This document shows, one piece after another, positions 44,469 through 54,701 of a stretch of 64,000 bases of DNA. The position numbers and the translations under genes were made by a program. Source of the DNA: Flavobacterium sp. (GTDB lineage: Bacteria; Bacteroidota; Bacteroidia; Flavobacteriales; Flavobacteriaceae); contig JACMLU010000004.1 of NCBI GenBank assembly GCA_014379405.1, positions 186,001 through 250,000 on the forward strand, written 5' to 3'. The notes beneath the pieces are model-generated. The model did no database searches. It saw only the letters and a program-made list of their open reading frames with translations, and was not told the origin of the DNA. Position 1 is the first letter of the stretch. The number at the start of each line of letters is the position of its first letter.

Positions 44469-47400
44469 TTAAAAATCTGCACTTAATCCAAACATTACTG
44501 TTCTTGATTGAGGGTATAAACCAAGGTCAACACCTGATGCCCAACCGTTATCTCCAAAACGAACCTCAGGATCCATACCATCGTAGGAAGTAAAAGTATA
44601 TAAGTTATTTACTGCTACATACAATTTTAGGTTAGACATAAATTTAACCTGCGAAAGAATTTCTTTGAAATTATAACCTAAAGTTAAATTATTAATTCTT
44701 AAATAATCTGCATCCTGCATAAATATATCAGAAACATTTTGTGTATTTCTATTGGATGTAGCAGACAATCTAGGCATTGTGTTTGAAGTGCCTTCACCGT
44801 GCCAACGATTAAATACATCAGAAGTATAGTTTTGTCTAGGACTATCAGCAAATGATCGATACGATTGCATTACTTGCATACCGAATTTACCAGCCATAGT
44901 AGTATTCATATATACTCCTTTGTATTCAAAGTTTAGTTGGATACCCAATTCGAAATCTGGATTAGGATTGCCTAGATATACTTTGTCTTTATCGTCAATT
45001 GCTCCATCTTGATTTTGATCTACAAAACGAACATCTCCGGGACGTTGATCAGCGAAGTAAGGTGCTCCACTTGGAGTTACATAAGCATTAACTTCTTGTT
45101 GGTTTTGCAAAATACCAGCGGTTTGGAAACCATAGAAAAACCCAATTGGTTGTCCTACTTGTACTCTAGAAACTGGCGCTGTACCTTGTGATAGTACGTT
45201 ACCTGGTCCTTGAATTACTCCGTCTGTATTTGCAATTCTTGTAACTTTATTTTTGTTATGAGCCCCACTTAGTGTAATGCCATATTTAAAATCACCTGCT
45301 TTATCATTCCAGTTTACAGAATATTCAATACCTGAATTTTCAACATCACCACCATTAATATATGGAGCACCAGCACCAAAGGTTCCCAAAATAGGCGCTA
45401 CCACCAACCAGTCTTTGGTTGTTTTTTTATACCAGTCGAATGTCAATCCTAATCTTGAATCAAATAGTTTGGCATCAAGACCAAAATCTAACTGCTCAGA
45501 TGTTTCCCAAGTGATATCAGGATTTGGAACAGTTTTAGGAAAGGCAGTATTTCCTGAAACCGGTTTGGTGTCGCCAAAAAAGTACCCTGGAAATGCATAA
45601 GTAATTACCGAAGTGTATTGAAAAGGATCAATTGCTTGATTACCGTTTTGTCCCCAGCTTGCTCTCAATTTGGCAAAATTAAGTACACTTGCAGTGCTTG
45701 ACATAAAATCTTCTTTTGTAATTACCCAACCCGCAGATACTGAAGGGAAGTAACCCCATCTATTCTCTGGAGCAAAATTGGAAGACCCATCAGCACGCAT
45801 GGTAGCAGCAAGCAGGTATTTTTCTTTGTAATCATATTGCGCTCTAGCAAAGAAAGAGTGAATACCACTATTTCCAGCAGCCCAGTCAGCACCATTAGTA
45901 CTAATGTCATTTATTGAAGCTGGATTTGAAGTATTGTTTAAGTAAGCATATTTTGGATCTTCACCAAACTTTAAATTATTTCTAGAACCGCTAACGTTGT
46001 TATTAACTTGATTTTGCAGTAATTCTGTTCCGATTACACCGTTAATTTTATGTTCTCCAAATTTTTTATCATAAGAAACAGTATTAGTCCAAGTGGTGTT
46101 TGCTCCAAAGTACGAGTTTTGAGAAGCGCCATTTACAGCATCATTATATAGAACCCCTAGATGATTGGTTGGATTCATTGATCTGCCATAGCCAAACCAA
46201 GAATCAACACCATAAACAGATCTAAATTTTAAGTTTAAAACAGGCTCAATTTCTAAAAAGGCATTTCCAATAATGTTATTACCTTTTCCATAATTATAAT
46301 TGTGTCTGTAAAACATAACAGCTAAAGGGTTTGTTTGCCCTGTTGACAATCCGTCTAAAGTAGGAGTAAATCCAAATTGGCTTATGTTTCTGTCTATTGC
46401 CGTTTGCCAATAAGCAGGTTGCAAAGGATTTTGCACTAAGGCATTGTGTAAATCGTTATAATAGATATTACCAGTTGCTACACTTCTATTTTGTGTATTT
46501 GTATAGGTAAAATTTTCACCAACAGTAATAATGCTGTGACTATCATTCTTTTTCAACACCATTTGAGTGTTAAATCTTGCGGTTAGTCTTTTGTAGCCAG
46601 CATCTGTAAGATTACCTCCAAGAACACCGTCTTGATCAAAATACGAAAGACCTGCTGAATAAACAATATCATCACTACCACCGGTAATATTTAAAGAATG
46701 ATTTACTATCGGCGCGTCTTTTTTGGTCATTTCGTTAATCCAATTAGTACCCTGCCAGCCATCTTGTAATTTTGCCCAAACATCATCACCCAATTGTTTT
46801 CCTGCACCTGGATAATTTGTTTCTAACCAACTGTTGTTGTGAAGAATTGTATTCCAATCGTTTGGAGCTAAACCATCATTAACCAATCCCTCATCCATAA
46901 TATACATATATTCTTGAGCATTTAATGGATCCAAGTTTTTGTATGTGTTTTGAATTCCATAATAGTAATCATAGCTGATTTTTGCTGGACGCCCTTTACG
47001 TCCTTTTACAGTAGTAACTAAAACAACACCATTTGCTGCTCTAGATCCATAAATTGCTGCAGAAGCCGCATCTTTTAAAACATCAATAGACTCAATGTCA
47101 GATGGATTCAAATAATCGATACTTCCTACAGATACTCCATCAACAATGTACAATGGATTTGAATTACCAATAGTTCCTATACCACGAATGGTTACTCTGG
47201 TTCCTGCACCTGGTGCTCCATTATTTTTAGTAATGTTTACACCTGCTGCAATACCTTGAAGTGCATCCATTGCAGATCCAGTATTCAAAGCCGCGAGATC
47301 TTCACCCTTAAAATTGGAGCTAGCTCCTGTAATAAGACCCTTTTTTTGAGTACCATATCCTACAACAACAACCTCCTGTAACGATTGCGATTCAGGATTT

Positions 47401-47684
47401 AATTTTGCATTAATACTAGTCCTACCCTTAATGGTTTCCTGTACCGTTCCATAACCTACGAAACTAAAAACTAAAGTTCCGTTAGAATCCGCCTTAATTT
47501 GATAATTCCCATCCAAATCCGTGGTTGTCGCATTTGAAGTACCTTTAATCAAAATGGTTACTCCTGGGATGGGTAATCCGTTCTCGTCAACGACTTTCCC
47601 TTTTATGGAAACATCTTGTGCTTGTCCATAAACTGAGAATAGAACGGATAAAAAACAAAAAATAAGTAATTTTGTTAATTTCAT
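44469..47684 (-). CDS. susC: SusC/RagA family TonB-linked outer-membrane transporter
   Basis: The 1071-residue protein has a signal peptide (MKLTKLLIFCFLSVLFSVYGQ) and a carboxypeptidase-regulatory-like domain (VSIKGKVVDENGLPIPGVTILIKG, about residues 25-95). The SLQEVVVVGYGTQKKG TonB-box/plug entry, the plug (GVNITKNNGAPGAGTRVTIRGIGTIG) and a 22-strand barrel ending in RTVMFGLSADF follow. It imports glucan oligosaccharides with SusD. A likely -7 element (TATTTTTG) is at 47760-47753. A truncated copy of its 5' end lies upstream at 47968-48246. Confidence 0.96.
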   Translation of the reverse strand: MKLTKLLIFCFLSVLFSVYGQAQDVSIKGKVVDENGLPIPGVTILIKGTSNATTTDLDGNYQIKADSNGTLVFSFVGYGTVQETIKGRTSINAKLNPESQSLQEVVVVGYGTQKKGLITGASSNFKGEDLAALNTGSAMDALQGIAAGVNITKNNGAPGAGTRVTIRGIGTIGNSNPLYIVDGVSVGSIDYLNPSDIESIDVLKDAASAAIYGSRAANGVVLVTTVKGRKGRPAKISYDYYYGIQNTYKNLDPLNAQEYMYIMDEGLVNDGLAPNDWNTILHNNSWLETNYPGAGKQLGDDVWAKLQDGWQGTNWINEMTKKDAPIVNHSLNITGGSDDIVYSAGLSYFDQDGVLGGNLTDAGYKRLTARFNTQMVLKKNDSHSIITVGENFTYTNTQNRSVATGNIYYNDLHNALVQNPLQPAYWQTAIDRNISQFGFTPTLDGLSTGQTNPLAVMFYRHNYNYGKGNNIIGNAFLEIEPVLNLKFRSVYGVDSWFGYGRSMNPTNHLGVLYNDAVNGASQNSYFGANTTWTNTVSYDKKFGEHKINGVIGTELLQNQVNNNVSGSRNNLKFGEDPKYAYLNNTSNPASINDISTNGADWAAGNSGIHSFFARAQYDYKEKYLLAATMRADGSSNFAPENRWGYFPSVSAGWVITKEDFMSSTASVLNFAKLRASWGQNGNQAIDPFQYTSVITYAFPGYFFGDTKPVSGNTAFPKTVPNPDITWETSEQLDFGLDAKLFDSRLGLTFDWYKKTTKDWLVVAPILGTFGAGAPYINGGDVENSGIEYSVNWNDKAGDFKYGITLSGAHNKNKVTRIANTDGVIQGPGNVLSQGTAPVSRVQVGQPIGFFYGFQTAGILQNQQEVNAYVTPSGAPYFADQRPGDVRFVDQNQDGAIDDKDKVYLGNPNPDFELGIQLNFEYKGVYMNTTMAGKFGMQVMQSYRSFADSPRQNYTSDVFNRWHGEGTSNTMPRLSATSNRNTQNVSDIFMQDADYLRINNLTLGYNFKEILSQVKFMSNLKLYVAVNNLYTFTSYDGMDPEVRFGDNGWASGVDLGLYPQSRTVMFGLSADF

Positions 47685-47752
47685 TTTTCTAATTTTTTTT
47701 GGTTAGTTAAAGTTAATTGCATTATTTCTATAAAAAATTACTAATACATTTA

Positions 47753-47760
47753 CAAAAATA
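47753..47760 (-). promoter_or_regulatory. Possible -7 element for susC
   Basis: TATTTTTG on the minus strand matches TAnnTTTG, 68 bases upstream of the susC start. No convincing -33 element is seen. Confidence 0.35.
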
Positions 47761-47967
47761 GATAAGATGTTAATTGTATGTTAATAGGTTTTTATCAATT
47801 ACTGATGTTTTTTTTACACATTATAAAATTTATCCCTTGATTAATTATTAAATACAAATTTATTATTAATTAAAAATCCAACAGAGAAACAACTAGACTA
47901 ATCCCTGATGATGGTTTCTGGCGAAACAAAGAGTCAAAGAAGTCACATCTTTAAGAATCACTATAGA

Positions 47968-48246
47968 CTAGATGCCAGATTGATTTACAAATCCAAACCC
48001 ACCTGAATCTACCATTACATCTTCAAACGCCCAAAGAGAATTGTTTTTACAAACATCTAAAGTAGTAAAATCCCTAACCTTATAAGAAGATGTTGTAATT
48101 GTTGTGCCATTAAATATGGAAGCTCCCAGAATGGATAATCCGTTCTCGTCAACGACTTTCCCTTTTATGAAAACCTCTTGTACTTGCCCATAAACTGAGA
48201 ATAGAACGGATAAAAAACAAAAAATAAGTAATTTTGATAATTTCAT
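47968..48246 (-). pseudogene. Truncated duplicate of the susC 5' end fused to unrelated sequence
   Basis: The first ~45 codons (MKLSKLLIFCFLSVLFSVYGQ, then IKGKVVDENGLSILG) copy the start of the neighbouring susC. The DNA, including the leader just upstream of the ATG, is nearly identical over roughly 140 bases (compare 47560-47700 with 48130-48260). After GTTITTSSYK the frame departs into an unrelated ~40-residue tail (DFTTLDVCKNNSLWAFEDV...). That tail is not part of a SusC protein. It is a relic of a tandem susC copy or of a failed recombination. If translated it would give a small periplasmic protein without plug or barrel. Confidence 0.8.
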
Positions 48247-48538
48247 TTTTCTAAATTTTTAGTTAATTAAATTAGTAATTTACTACAATATTAAACATAT
48301 AATTTCACAATCAATAAAAAAAATATCATACAAAAACACATCAAACAGCATAATTAAACATAACAAAAACACATTATAAAAATTATAACATATTCAATTT
48401 CAGTATTTTAATAAAAATAAATACCGTCAAACAGCATATAAGGCATAAAAACAAACACTACATTTATACAATAGAAAAATATCCACTATATTTAACAAAA
48501 ATTTAAGGACTTCTATTGTTGATTAAAAAAAATAAATT

Positions 48539-51409
48539 ATGAAATTTTCATTCCCACAATGTCTATTCTATATCCTTTTATTAACTATAACACCTTTCTA
48601 CTCTCAGGTAAAAAACATTGGATTACCGGAAATTAGAAATTATAAAAAAACAGATTATAAAGGAGGAACCCAAAATTGGGATATTGATCAAGACAAAAAC
48701 GGCAATCTATATTTTGCCAACAACAATGGCATTTTGCAATTTGACGGATCATCTTGGCACAAATACAGCTTACCTAATAATTCAGTCATTAGATGTGTAA
48801 AATCAGACGATTTAGGAAAAGTATACGTGGGAAGTTATAAGGAATTTGGCTACTTTAAATCCAATTCAAAAGGCAAACTAATCTATAATTCCCTTTCAAA
48901 ATTTTTAGACAAAAAAAATAATGGTTTTGACATTGCGTGGAAAATTCACCTCTACAAGGATGAAGTCATTTTTCAGTCTTTTGAAAATGCCTATGTCTAT
49001 AAAAATAACAAGATTAAGATAATTAAACCACTATCTCGTTTCCAATTTTCTTTTCTAGTAGATAACAAACTTTATTTTCAAGATATTTCAAAAGGATTGG
49101 TGGAATACAGAGACGGAAAACTTTATATACTTGAGGGAACAACCATTTTAAACAACACCGAAGTTTGGGAAATTTTTCAAATGCCTAACAACAAACTTCT
49201 AATTACCACATTAGACAAAGGACTTTTTATATATGAAAACAATAAAACGACACCTTGGAATACCGAAGCCAATGTTTTTATTAAAAAAAACAGTTGTTTA
49301 GGAGGCACATCTATCAACAACAAATTCATAGTCCTGAACTCGGTTTTAAACGGGATTATCATTTGCGACAAAACAGGCAGAATAATCCAGCATATCAATC
49401 AAAAAAAAGGTCTGCAAAACAACACTGTTCTTACCTCATTTATTGACGATAAAAACAATCTGTGGCTAGGCTTAGACAACGGAATTGCATTTATAAACGA
49501 GAATTCTCCTTTCTCCTATTTTGGAACAAGCTATGAATTGAGCACTGTATATGCAACTGCCATTTACAAAAACGAACTTTATGTTGCCACAAACCAAGGT
49601 CTTTTTTACCATTCTTGGAATACCCCTTTCCAGGAAGACACTTTCAAACTGGTAGAAGGAACAACTGGCCAAGCGTGGAATATTCAAGTCATTGACAATC
49701 AATTAATCTGTTCTCACAATAGAGGTGTTCTATTAATAAAAGACAAAAAACACATCCAAAACTTAGACAACAAGGGGTACTGGAGTTTTAAAAAAATTCC
49801 AAACAACCCTAATTATATGATTGGTTCAAATTACAATGGATTTTCACTTTTTGAAAAAAAAATAGACGAATGGCAATTTATTCAGCAAATTGCAGGGTTT
49901 TCAAAATCAGTTGGAAACTTCGAAATAGACAATAAAAATATTTGGGTCAAAAAAGACGACCTTATTTATCAAATCATTTTGGGGGATAATTTAAAAAGAT
50001 TCAAATCTGTCAAAACGCATAAAGACCTTTCCAATATTGACAAAGGGATTACCAGTATACAAAGAATTAGAAACAATATTTATTTCCAAACAAACAATCA
50101 TTTTTATAAATATTCTCAGTCCAATGACGTATTCTATAAAGACACGATCGTTAATGAACTGTTTAAAAAAATCCCAAAAACTAACACTATTTACGAAGAT
50201 AATATTGGTAATATTTGGTACGTCATCAAAGAATCATTATGCGTTTTAAGAAAAAATGATACTGGTGGCTTTACCAATGTTGTCGCTCCGTTTTACAATT
50301 TAACACAAAATCTAGTCTACAACAATCTATCAATCAATACCATTAATCCTGAGAACATTTTCATTGGTCTTACTGATGGTTTAGCTCATTATGATTCAAA
50401 ATCATCCCGTAAATTCATAACCAAACCTAAAGCATTCATAAGAAGTTTTTCGTTTGCGGGAGACACCATACAATTTGGAAACGGAAAATATAAAATGGAA
50501 AAAATTAAAATTTCTTATAAATCAAATTATGAAAAATTTATATTTTCATCCCCTACTTATGAAAACATTGAAAACATCAAATTCTCCTATCAATTAGAAG
50601 GATTTGAGGACAAGTGGAGCAATTGGTCTCCATCCTCAATAAAGGAATACACAAACCTGAGAGAAGGTGACTATATTATGAAAATAAAGGCAAAAAACGG
50701 TTATGAAATCGAATCTGAAGAAGCATCGGTACCATTTACCGTTTTACCTCCATGGTATAGACATTTTATATCCTATGTGTTTTATGTAATTGTTTTCGTA
50801 ATCATTATTTTTTATATAAGAAAAAGAATTCAAGATAAAATCAGAAAAAACAAATACTACGAAACGATTGAGCAAAGGAGAATTTATCTAGAAAAAGAAT
50901 CCAAAATAAGACAAGAGCAATTTGATCTTGAAAAAGAAATTGAAAGACTGCAAAACGAAAAACTAAAGACACAAATTTTAGTTAAAGACAAAGAACTGGT
51001 GACAAATTCCCTTCAGGTAGTCAAAAAAAATAAGATTCTAAATGGTATAATCCAAAAACTAAAAGATATCAATGTTGATTCATTTGACGAATCTACCAAA
51101 TTCCAATTTAACAAATTGAACAAAAGCATAATTAAAGAAGTAAACACAGATCACAGTTGGAGAGACTTGGAAAAACACATCAAAAATGTTCATTTTGATT
51201 TTCTGAAAAAATTAAAAGAAAAACATCCTACAATAACGCCTCGTGAATTGGATTTGTCAACTTATTTATTGATGAATATGTCAACCAAGGAAATTGCCGA
51301 AATTATGAATATTTCAAGCGGAGGGGTTGAATTAGCACGTTACCGATTAAGAAAAAAACTAGAACTTAATAAAAAGGAAAATCTAACTGGTTTCTTGATG
51401 AGTATTTAA
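48539..51409 (+). CDS. Membrane-spanning propeller/Y_Y_Y sensor with cytoplasmic LuxR-type HTH
   Basis: The 956-residue protein has a signal peptide and a periplasmic region of two-component-regulator-propeller repeats (for example NLYFANNNGILQFDGSSWHKY and NNLWLGLDNGIAFIN). A Y_Y_Y domain follows (about residues 660-735, FSYQLEGFEDKWSNWSPSS). One membrane helix (about 742-762), a coiled coil (about 770-830) and a C-terminal LuxR-type helix-turn-helix (TPRELDLSTYLLMNMSTKEIAEIMNISSGGVELARYRLRKKL) complete it. There is no kinase or receiver domain, so it would signal directly across the membrane. It is divergent from susC and is the likely inducer-responsive regulator of the glucan locus. Confidence 0.9.
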   Translation: MKFSFPQCLFYILLLTITPFYSQVKNIGLPEIRNYKKTDYKGGTQNWDIDQDKNGNLYFANNNGILQFDGSSWHKYSLPNNSVIRCVKSDDLGKVYVGSYKEFGYFKSNSKGKLIYNSLSKFLDKKNNGFDIAWKIHLYKDEVIFQSFENAYVYKNNKIKIIKPLSRFQFSFLVDNKLYFQDISKGLVEYRDGKLYILEGTTILNNTEVWEIFQMPNNKLLITTLDKGLFIYENNKTTPWNTEANVFIKKNSCLGGTSINNKFIVLNSVLNGIIICDKTGRIIQHINQKKGLQNNTVLTSFIDDKNNLWLGLDNGIAFINENSPFSYFGTSYELSTVYATAIYKNELYVATNQGLFYHSWNTPFQEDTFKLVEGTTGQAWNIQVIDNQLICSHNRGVLLIKDKKHIQNLDNKGYWSFKKIPNNPNYMIGSNYNGFSLFEKKIDEWQFIQQIAGFSKSVGNFEIDNKNIWVKKDDLIYQIILGDNLKRFKSVKTHKDLSNIDKGITSIQRIRNNIYFQTNNHFYKYSQSNDVFYKDTIVNELFKKIPKTNTIYEDNIGNIWYVIKESLCVLRKNDTGGFTNVVAPFYNLTQNLVYNNLSINTINPENIFIGLTDGLAHYDSKSSRKFITKPKAFIRSFSFAGDTIQFGNGKYKMEKIKISYKSNYEKFIFSSPTYENIENIKFSYQLEGFEDKWSNWSPSSIKEYTNLREGDYIMKIKAKNGYEIESEEASVPFTVLPPWYRHFISYVFYVIVFVIIIFYIRKRIQDKIRKNKYYETIEQRRIYLEKESKIRQEQFDLEKEIERLQNEKLKTQILVKDKELVTNSLQVVKKNKILNGIIQKLKDINVDSFDESTKFQFNKLNKSIIKEVNTDHSWRDLEKHIKNVHFDFLKKLKEKHPTITPRELDLSTYLLMNMSTKEIAEIMNISSGGVELARYRLRKKLELNKKENLTGFLMSI

Positions 51410-51414
51410 AACAA

Positions 51415-51457
51415 CAAAAACACCTTCACAATTAAAGGATGGCGTTTTTGTTTTTTT
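51415..51457. terminator. Terminator between the regulator and murF
   Basis: An imperfect stem with CAAAAAC / GTTTTTG outer arms is followed by a T-run. It lies between convergent genes and probably serves both. Confidence 0.65.
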
Positions 51458-51467
51458 CAAAATCCTT

Positions 51468-52751
51468 TTACAAAAAATCTAATATTCTTTCCAAAGCCAT
51501 TCCTCTGGAACCTTTAATTAGAATGGAACTGTTTTCTATTTTTATGTTTTTCAAATAATCCGAATAGGATTCAAAACTTTCATAAAAATGGAAATTATTA
51601 GTATCGATTTGATTTAAATAGAATCCCTTTCCAATAAAGTAACAAACCACTTCATTTTTATTTAAAAGAGAATTCACGATTGCTTTATGTTCTTGCAGAC
51701 TTTCTTCTCCCAATTCAAACATATCGCCCAAAATCATAATCTTGTTTGAATTGTCTAATTGCAAAAAGTTTTCAATTGCAACAGCCATACTGCTTGGATT
51801 GGCATTATAAGCATCTAGTATAATCTGGTTTGTTCCTTTAGACAAAAGTTGTGACCTGTTATTCTCGGGAATATAACTCTCCAAAGCTTCTTTTATAGCC
51901 AAATCATCGACTCCAAAATATTTTCCTATCGTGAGTGCCGCATTTATGTTATTGGCATTATAAAGTCCAATTAAATGAGTTTTTATTAGAAGATTAGAAA
52001 AAGAAATTTCAACAAACGGATTAGCTGTCACAGAAATAATATTAACATCAGCCTCTTCTTTATTTAAACCAAAGAAATAAGAATTCATTTTTTTAGACTT
52101 TTCAACTTGAATAGGATCTTCCAAATTGATGAAAGCCAATTTCTTGTTTTCGGAAAGGTAATTATACATCTCGCTTTTGGCCTGAATAACACCTTCCACT
52201 CCACCAAAACCTTCTAAATGTGCTTTTCCAAAATTAGTAATATAACCAAAGTCTGGTATTGCCAATTCGCATAGAAATTCAATTTCCTTTTTATGATTGG
52301 CTCCCATTTCTACAATACCAATCTCGGTATTGCTATTAAAAGACAACAAGGTCAAAGGCACACCAATATGATTATTTAAATTTCCAACCGTTGCTTTTGT
52401 ATTATACTTTTTAGAAAGAACTACATTGATTAGTTCTTTTGTGGTTGTTTTTCCATTGCTTCCGGTAAGCGCAATAATTGGTAGTTTTAGATACTGTCGA
52501 TGAAATTTGGCCAGTTCTTGCAATGTCGCCAAACTATTTTTTACCAAAATAGTTCTTTGGTCAATAACATAATCTTCATTATCAATTATTACATAAGAAG
52601 CTCCTTTTTCGAGGGCTTCGTTGGCAAATGTATTGGCATCGAAATTTTCTCCTTTTACGGCAACAAACAATGAATTGGATTCTATTTTTCGAGTATCAAT
52701 AGAAACAGCATTGCACTTCAAAAACAAACTATGAATTTGGGAAATATCCAT
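51468..52751 (-). CDS. murF: UDP-N-acetylmuramoyl-tripeptide-D-alanyl-D-alanine ligase
   Basis: MurF adds D-Ala-D-Ala to the UDP-MurNAc tripeptide in peptidoglycan synthesis. The 427 residues show the Mur ligase ATP loop ALTGSNGKTTTKELI (about residues 94-108), VEMGANHKKEIEFL, and the C-terminal ILDAYNANPSSMAVAI and MILGDMFELG. It lies downstream of gldJ but is separated from it by a hairpin at 52772-52798. Confidence 0.96.
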   Translation of the reverse strand: MDISQIHSLFLKCNAVSIDTRKIESNSLFVAVKGENFDANTFANEALEKGASYVIIDNEDYVIDQRTILVKNSLATLQELAKFHRQYLKLPIIALTGSNGKTTTKELINVVLSKKYNTKATVGNLNNHIGVPLTLLSFNSNTEIGIVEMGANHKKEIEFLCELAIPDFGYITNFGKAHLEGFGGVEGVIQAKSEMYNYLSENKKLAFINLEDPIQVEKSKKMNSYFFGLNKEEADVNIISVTANPFVEISFSNLLIKTHLIGLYNANNINAALTIGKYFGVDDLAIKEALESYIPENNRSQLLSKGTNQIILDAYNANPSSMAVAIENFLQLDNSNKIMILGDMFELGEESLQEHKAIVNSLLNKNEVVCYFIGKGFYLNQIDTNNFHFYESFESYSDYLKNIKIENSSILIKGSRGMALERILDFL

Positions 52752-52771
52752 TTTTAAAAATTGATTAAAAC

Positions 52772-52798
52772 AATAAAAGCCCTAAAAGGGCTTTTATT
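52772..52798 (-). terminator. Hairpin between gldJ and murF
   Basis: A 12-bp stem AATAAAAGCCCT / AGGGCTTTTATT with an AAA loop. Read leftward it follows the gldJ stop and has a U-rich 3' arm. It may terminate gldJ transcripts or reduce read-through into murF. Confidence 0.7.
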
Positions 52799-52814
52799 AC
52801 TATGATGTAAAAAA

Positions 52815-54494
52815 TTAATTTCTAGCGGTTTTTCTTTTTTCAGCTTTAGCACCAACTTTCGACATTGCGCATCTAAACCCAATGTAATCAGTTGCCATAT
52901 CTTGTGGAAAATACCTTCTCTGAGCTGGATCCAACCAATACGCTCTATCTCTCCAAGATCCACCTTTGTAAACTCTTACATTATCATTTATCAAAGTAGT
53001 TCTTTTATTTGACTTGTCATATTTCCTAACCATTTTACCTAAACTATCTGTAGAAACATTGTGTTTAGGAGAGTTATACATTTTTCTTTCGTCAACTGCT
53101 TTTTTGTTGGTAGATTCTGCATCTGCAAAATTAAAAAACTTAGATGATTGTTTATCACCATCTCTATAGTTGACGTTGTCACTTTTATCAAAATTTTGCC
53201 TCAAATAAGTCTCATTTTCATCGACTGGAACTTGGGCGATTTGACCAGGAAAAGATCTTACTACAACTTTTCCATTGCTTAACGTATCATTTTTCATTGT
53301 TTCTTTAGTGACAACTTCAACTTTACCGTCGGTTCCAATCTTATTTTTGGTATATTGATTACCTCTAAAATAATTAAAATCATTAGCTTCGTTATCAACA
53401 ATTGGTCTGTAAACATCCATAACCCATTCGGCTACGTTTCCAGCCATATCATATAAACCGAAATCATTTGCCGGATACTTTTTTACTGCATTGGTAATGT
53501 CAGCACCATCATCAGACCATCCCGCTATACCACCGTAATCACCATTCCCTTGTTTGAAATTGGCCAATTGATCTCCTTTGCTTTGTCTTTTTCCAGAACG
53601 AGTATAACTTCCAGACCAAGGGTATTTTTTTTGTCCTTTATATATGTTGTATTCTCTTTGCCCAACATCAGCAGCAGCAGCATATTCCCATTCTGCTTCG
53701 GTTGGAAGTCTATATTCAGGAAGTAAAATTCCCGAAGATCTTTGTGCATAAATGTTTTTTGGCTCAGCCGCGGTTCCGTTTTTACCAGACTTTGGGGTTT
53801 TTCTAGCACCTTTTTTCCCTGGCAATACAATTTCTGCATTTCCACCATAAGCTAAAGTTGGTGAATTCAAATAAGTTTCGGTATCAAAATTACTTTCGGC
53901 AGTAACATCGTTTGTTTTGGCATTCTTTTTAAGGTAACCACTTTTTTCAAGTAAGGCTTCGTTGACACGCTGCGTTCTCCATTTACTAAATTCAACTGCC
54001 TGAATCCAGTTTACCCCTACAACAGGATAATCTGCATAAGATGGATGTCTTAAATAGTTGTTGGTCATTGTTTCATTATAACCCAATCTATTTCTCCAAA
54101 CCAAGGTGTCTGGTGATGCTCCTTCGTAAATATTCTTGTAATTTTCTTCTGTTGGTGGAAATACATTTTTTACCCAGTCTAAATATTCTAGATACATTGC
54201 ATTTGTAACCTCAGTTTCATCCATATAAAAAGACTGAACATGTTGTTGTGTTGGTGTATTATTCCAATCATGCATAACATCATCTTCAACTTTACCCATC
54301 GTAAACGTTCCTCCTTCAACAAAAACCAATCCAGGACCAGCTTCTTGTTTCTTTGAAGCCTTTTTACCATCTACATTCCAACCTGTTGCTCTTGATGAAT
54401 TTTTTGAACTCGATTTTTTGCTACAGCTAGCAAAACCTAGCACCAACATCATCGACAACATCAATCGCAAGACTATAATTTTATTTACTTTCAT
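52815..54494 (-). CDS. gldJ: Gliding motility lipoprotein GldJ
   Basis: The start at 54494 (MKVNKIIVLRLMLSMMLVLGFASC) gives a lipoprotein of 559 residues. The body is an FGE-sulfatase (SUMF1) fold with GLVFVEGGTFTMGKVEDD, MDETEVTNAMYLEYLDWV, YRLPTEAEWEYAA, YDMAGNVAEWVMDVY, and the C-terminal VYKGGSWRDRAYWLDPAQRRYF and DYIGFRCAMS. Its length and the neighbours murF, porU and porV match the gldJ region of Flavobacterium johnsoniae. GldJ is needed for gliding and type IX secretion. Confidence 0.93.
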   Translation of the reverse strand: MKVNKIIVLRLMLSMMLVLGFASCSKKSSSKNSSRATGWNVDGKKASKKQEAGPGLVFVEGGTFTMGKVEDDVMHDWNNTPTQQHVQSFYMDETEVTNAMYLEYLDWVKNVFPPTEENYKNIYEGASPDTLVWRNRLGYNETMTNNYLRHPSYADYPVVGVNWIQAVEFSKWRTQRVNEALLEKSGYLKKNAKTNDVTAESNFDTETYLNSPTLAYGGNAEIVLPGKKGARKTPKSGKNGTAAEPKNIYAQRSSGILLPEYRLPTEAEWEYAAAADVGQREYNIYKGQKKYPWSGSYTRSGKRQSKGDQLANFKQGNGDYGGIAGWSDDGADITNAVKKYPANDFGLYDMAGNVAEWVMDVYRPIVDNEANDFNYFRGNQYTKNKIGTDGKVEVVTKETMKNDTLSNGKVVVRSFPGQIAQVPVDENETYLRQNFDKSDNVNYRDGDKQSSKFFNFADAESTNKKAVDERKMYNSPKHNVSTDSLGKMVRKYDKSNKRTTLINDNVRVYKGGSWRDRAYWLDPAQRRYFPQDMATDYIGFRCAMSKVGAKAEKRKTARN

Positions 54495-54701
54495 ACTTTT
54501 TAGTAGGTAATAATTTGAGTGGTGCAATATAATAATTAACCATTAAACCGCAACACCATTTATTAATATTTATATAAAACTGTACATTATCTGATAAATT
54601 ATACAACTCAACGCAAATTTATACTATTTATTATTTACAATAACACTAAATAATATATTTTTACCCATGTAATAATCCGCCATTAATCACGTTAAAAAAC
54701 A

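Noticed and set aside
47968..48246. A functional small SusC-like gene
   Set aside because: It has only the signal peptide and the start of the first domain, then unrelated residues; plug and barrel are absent.
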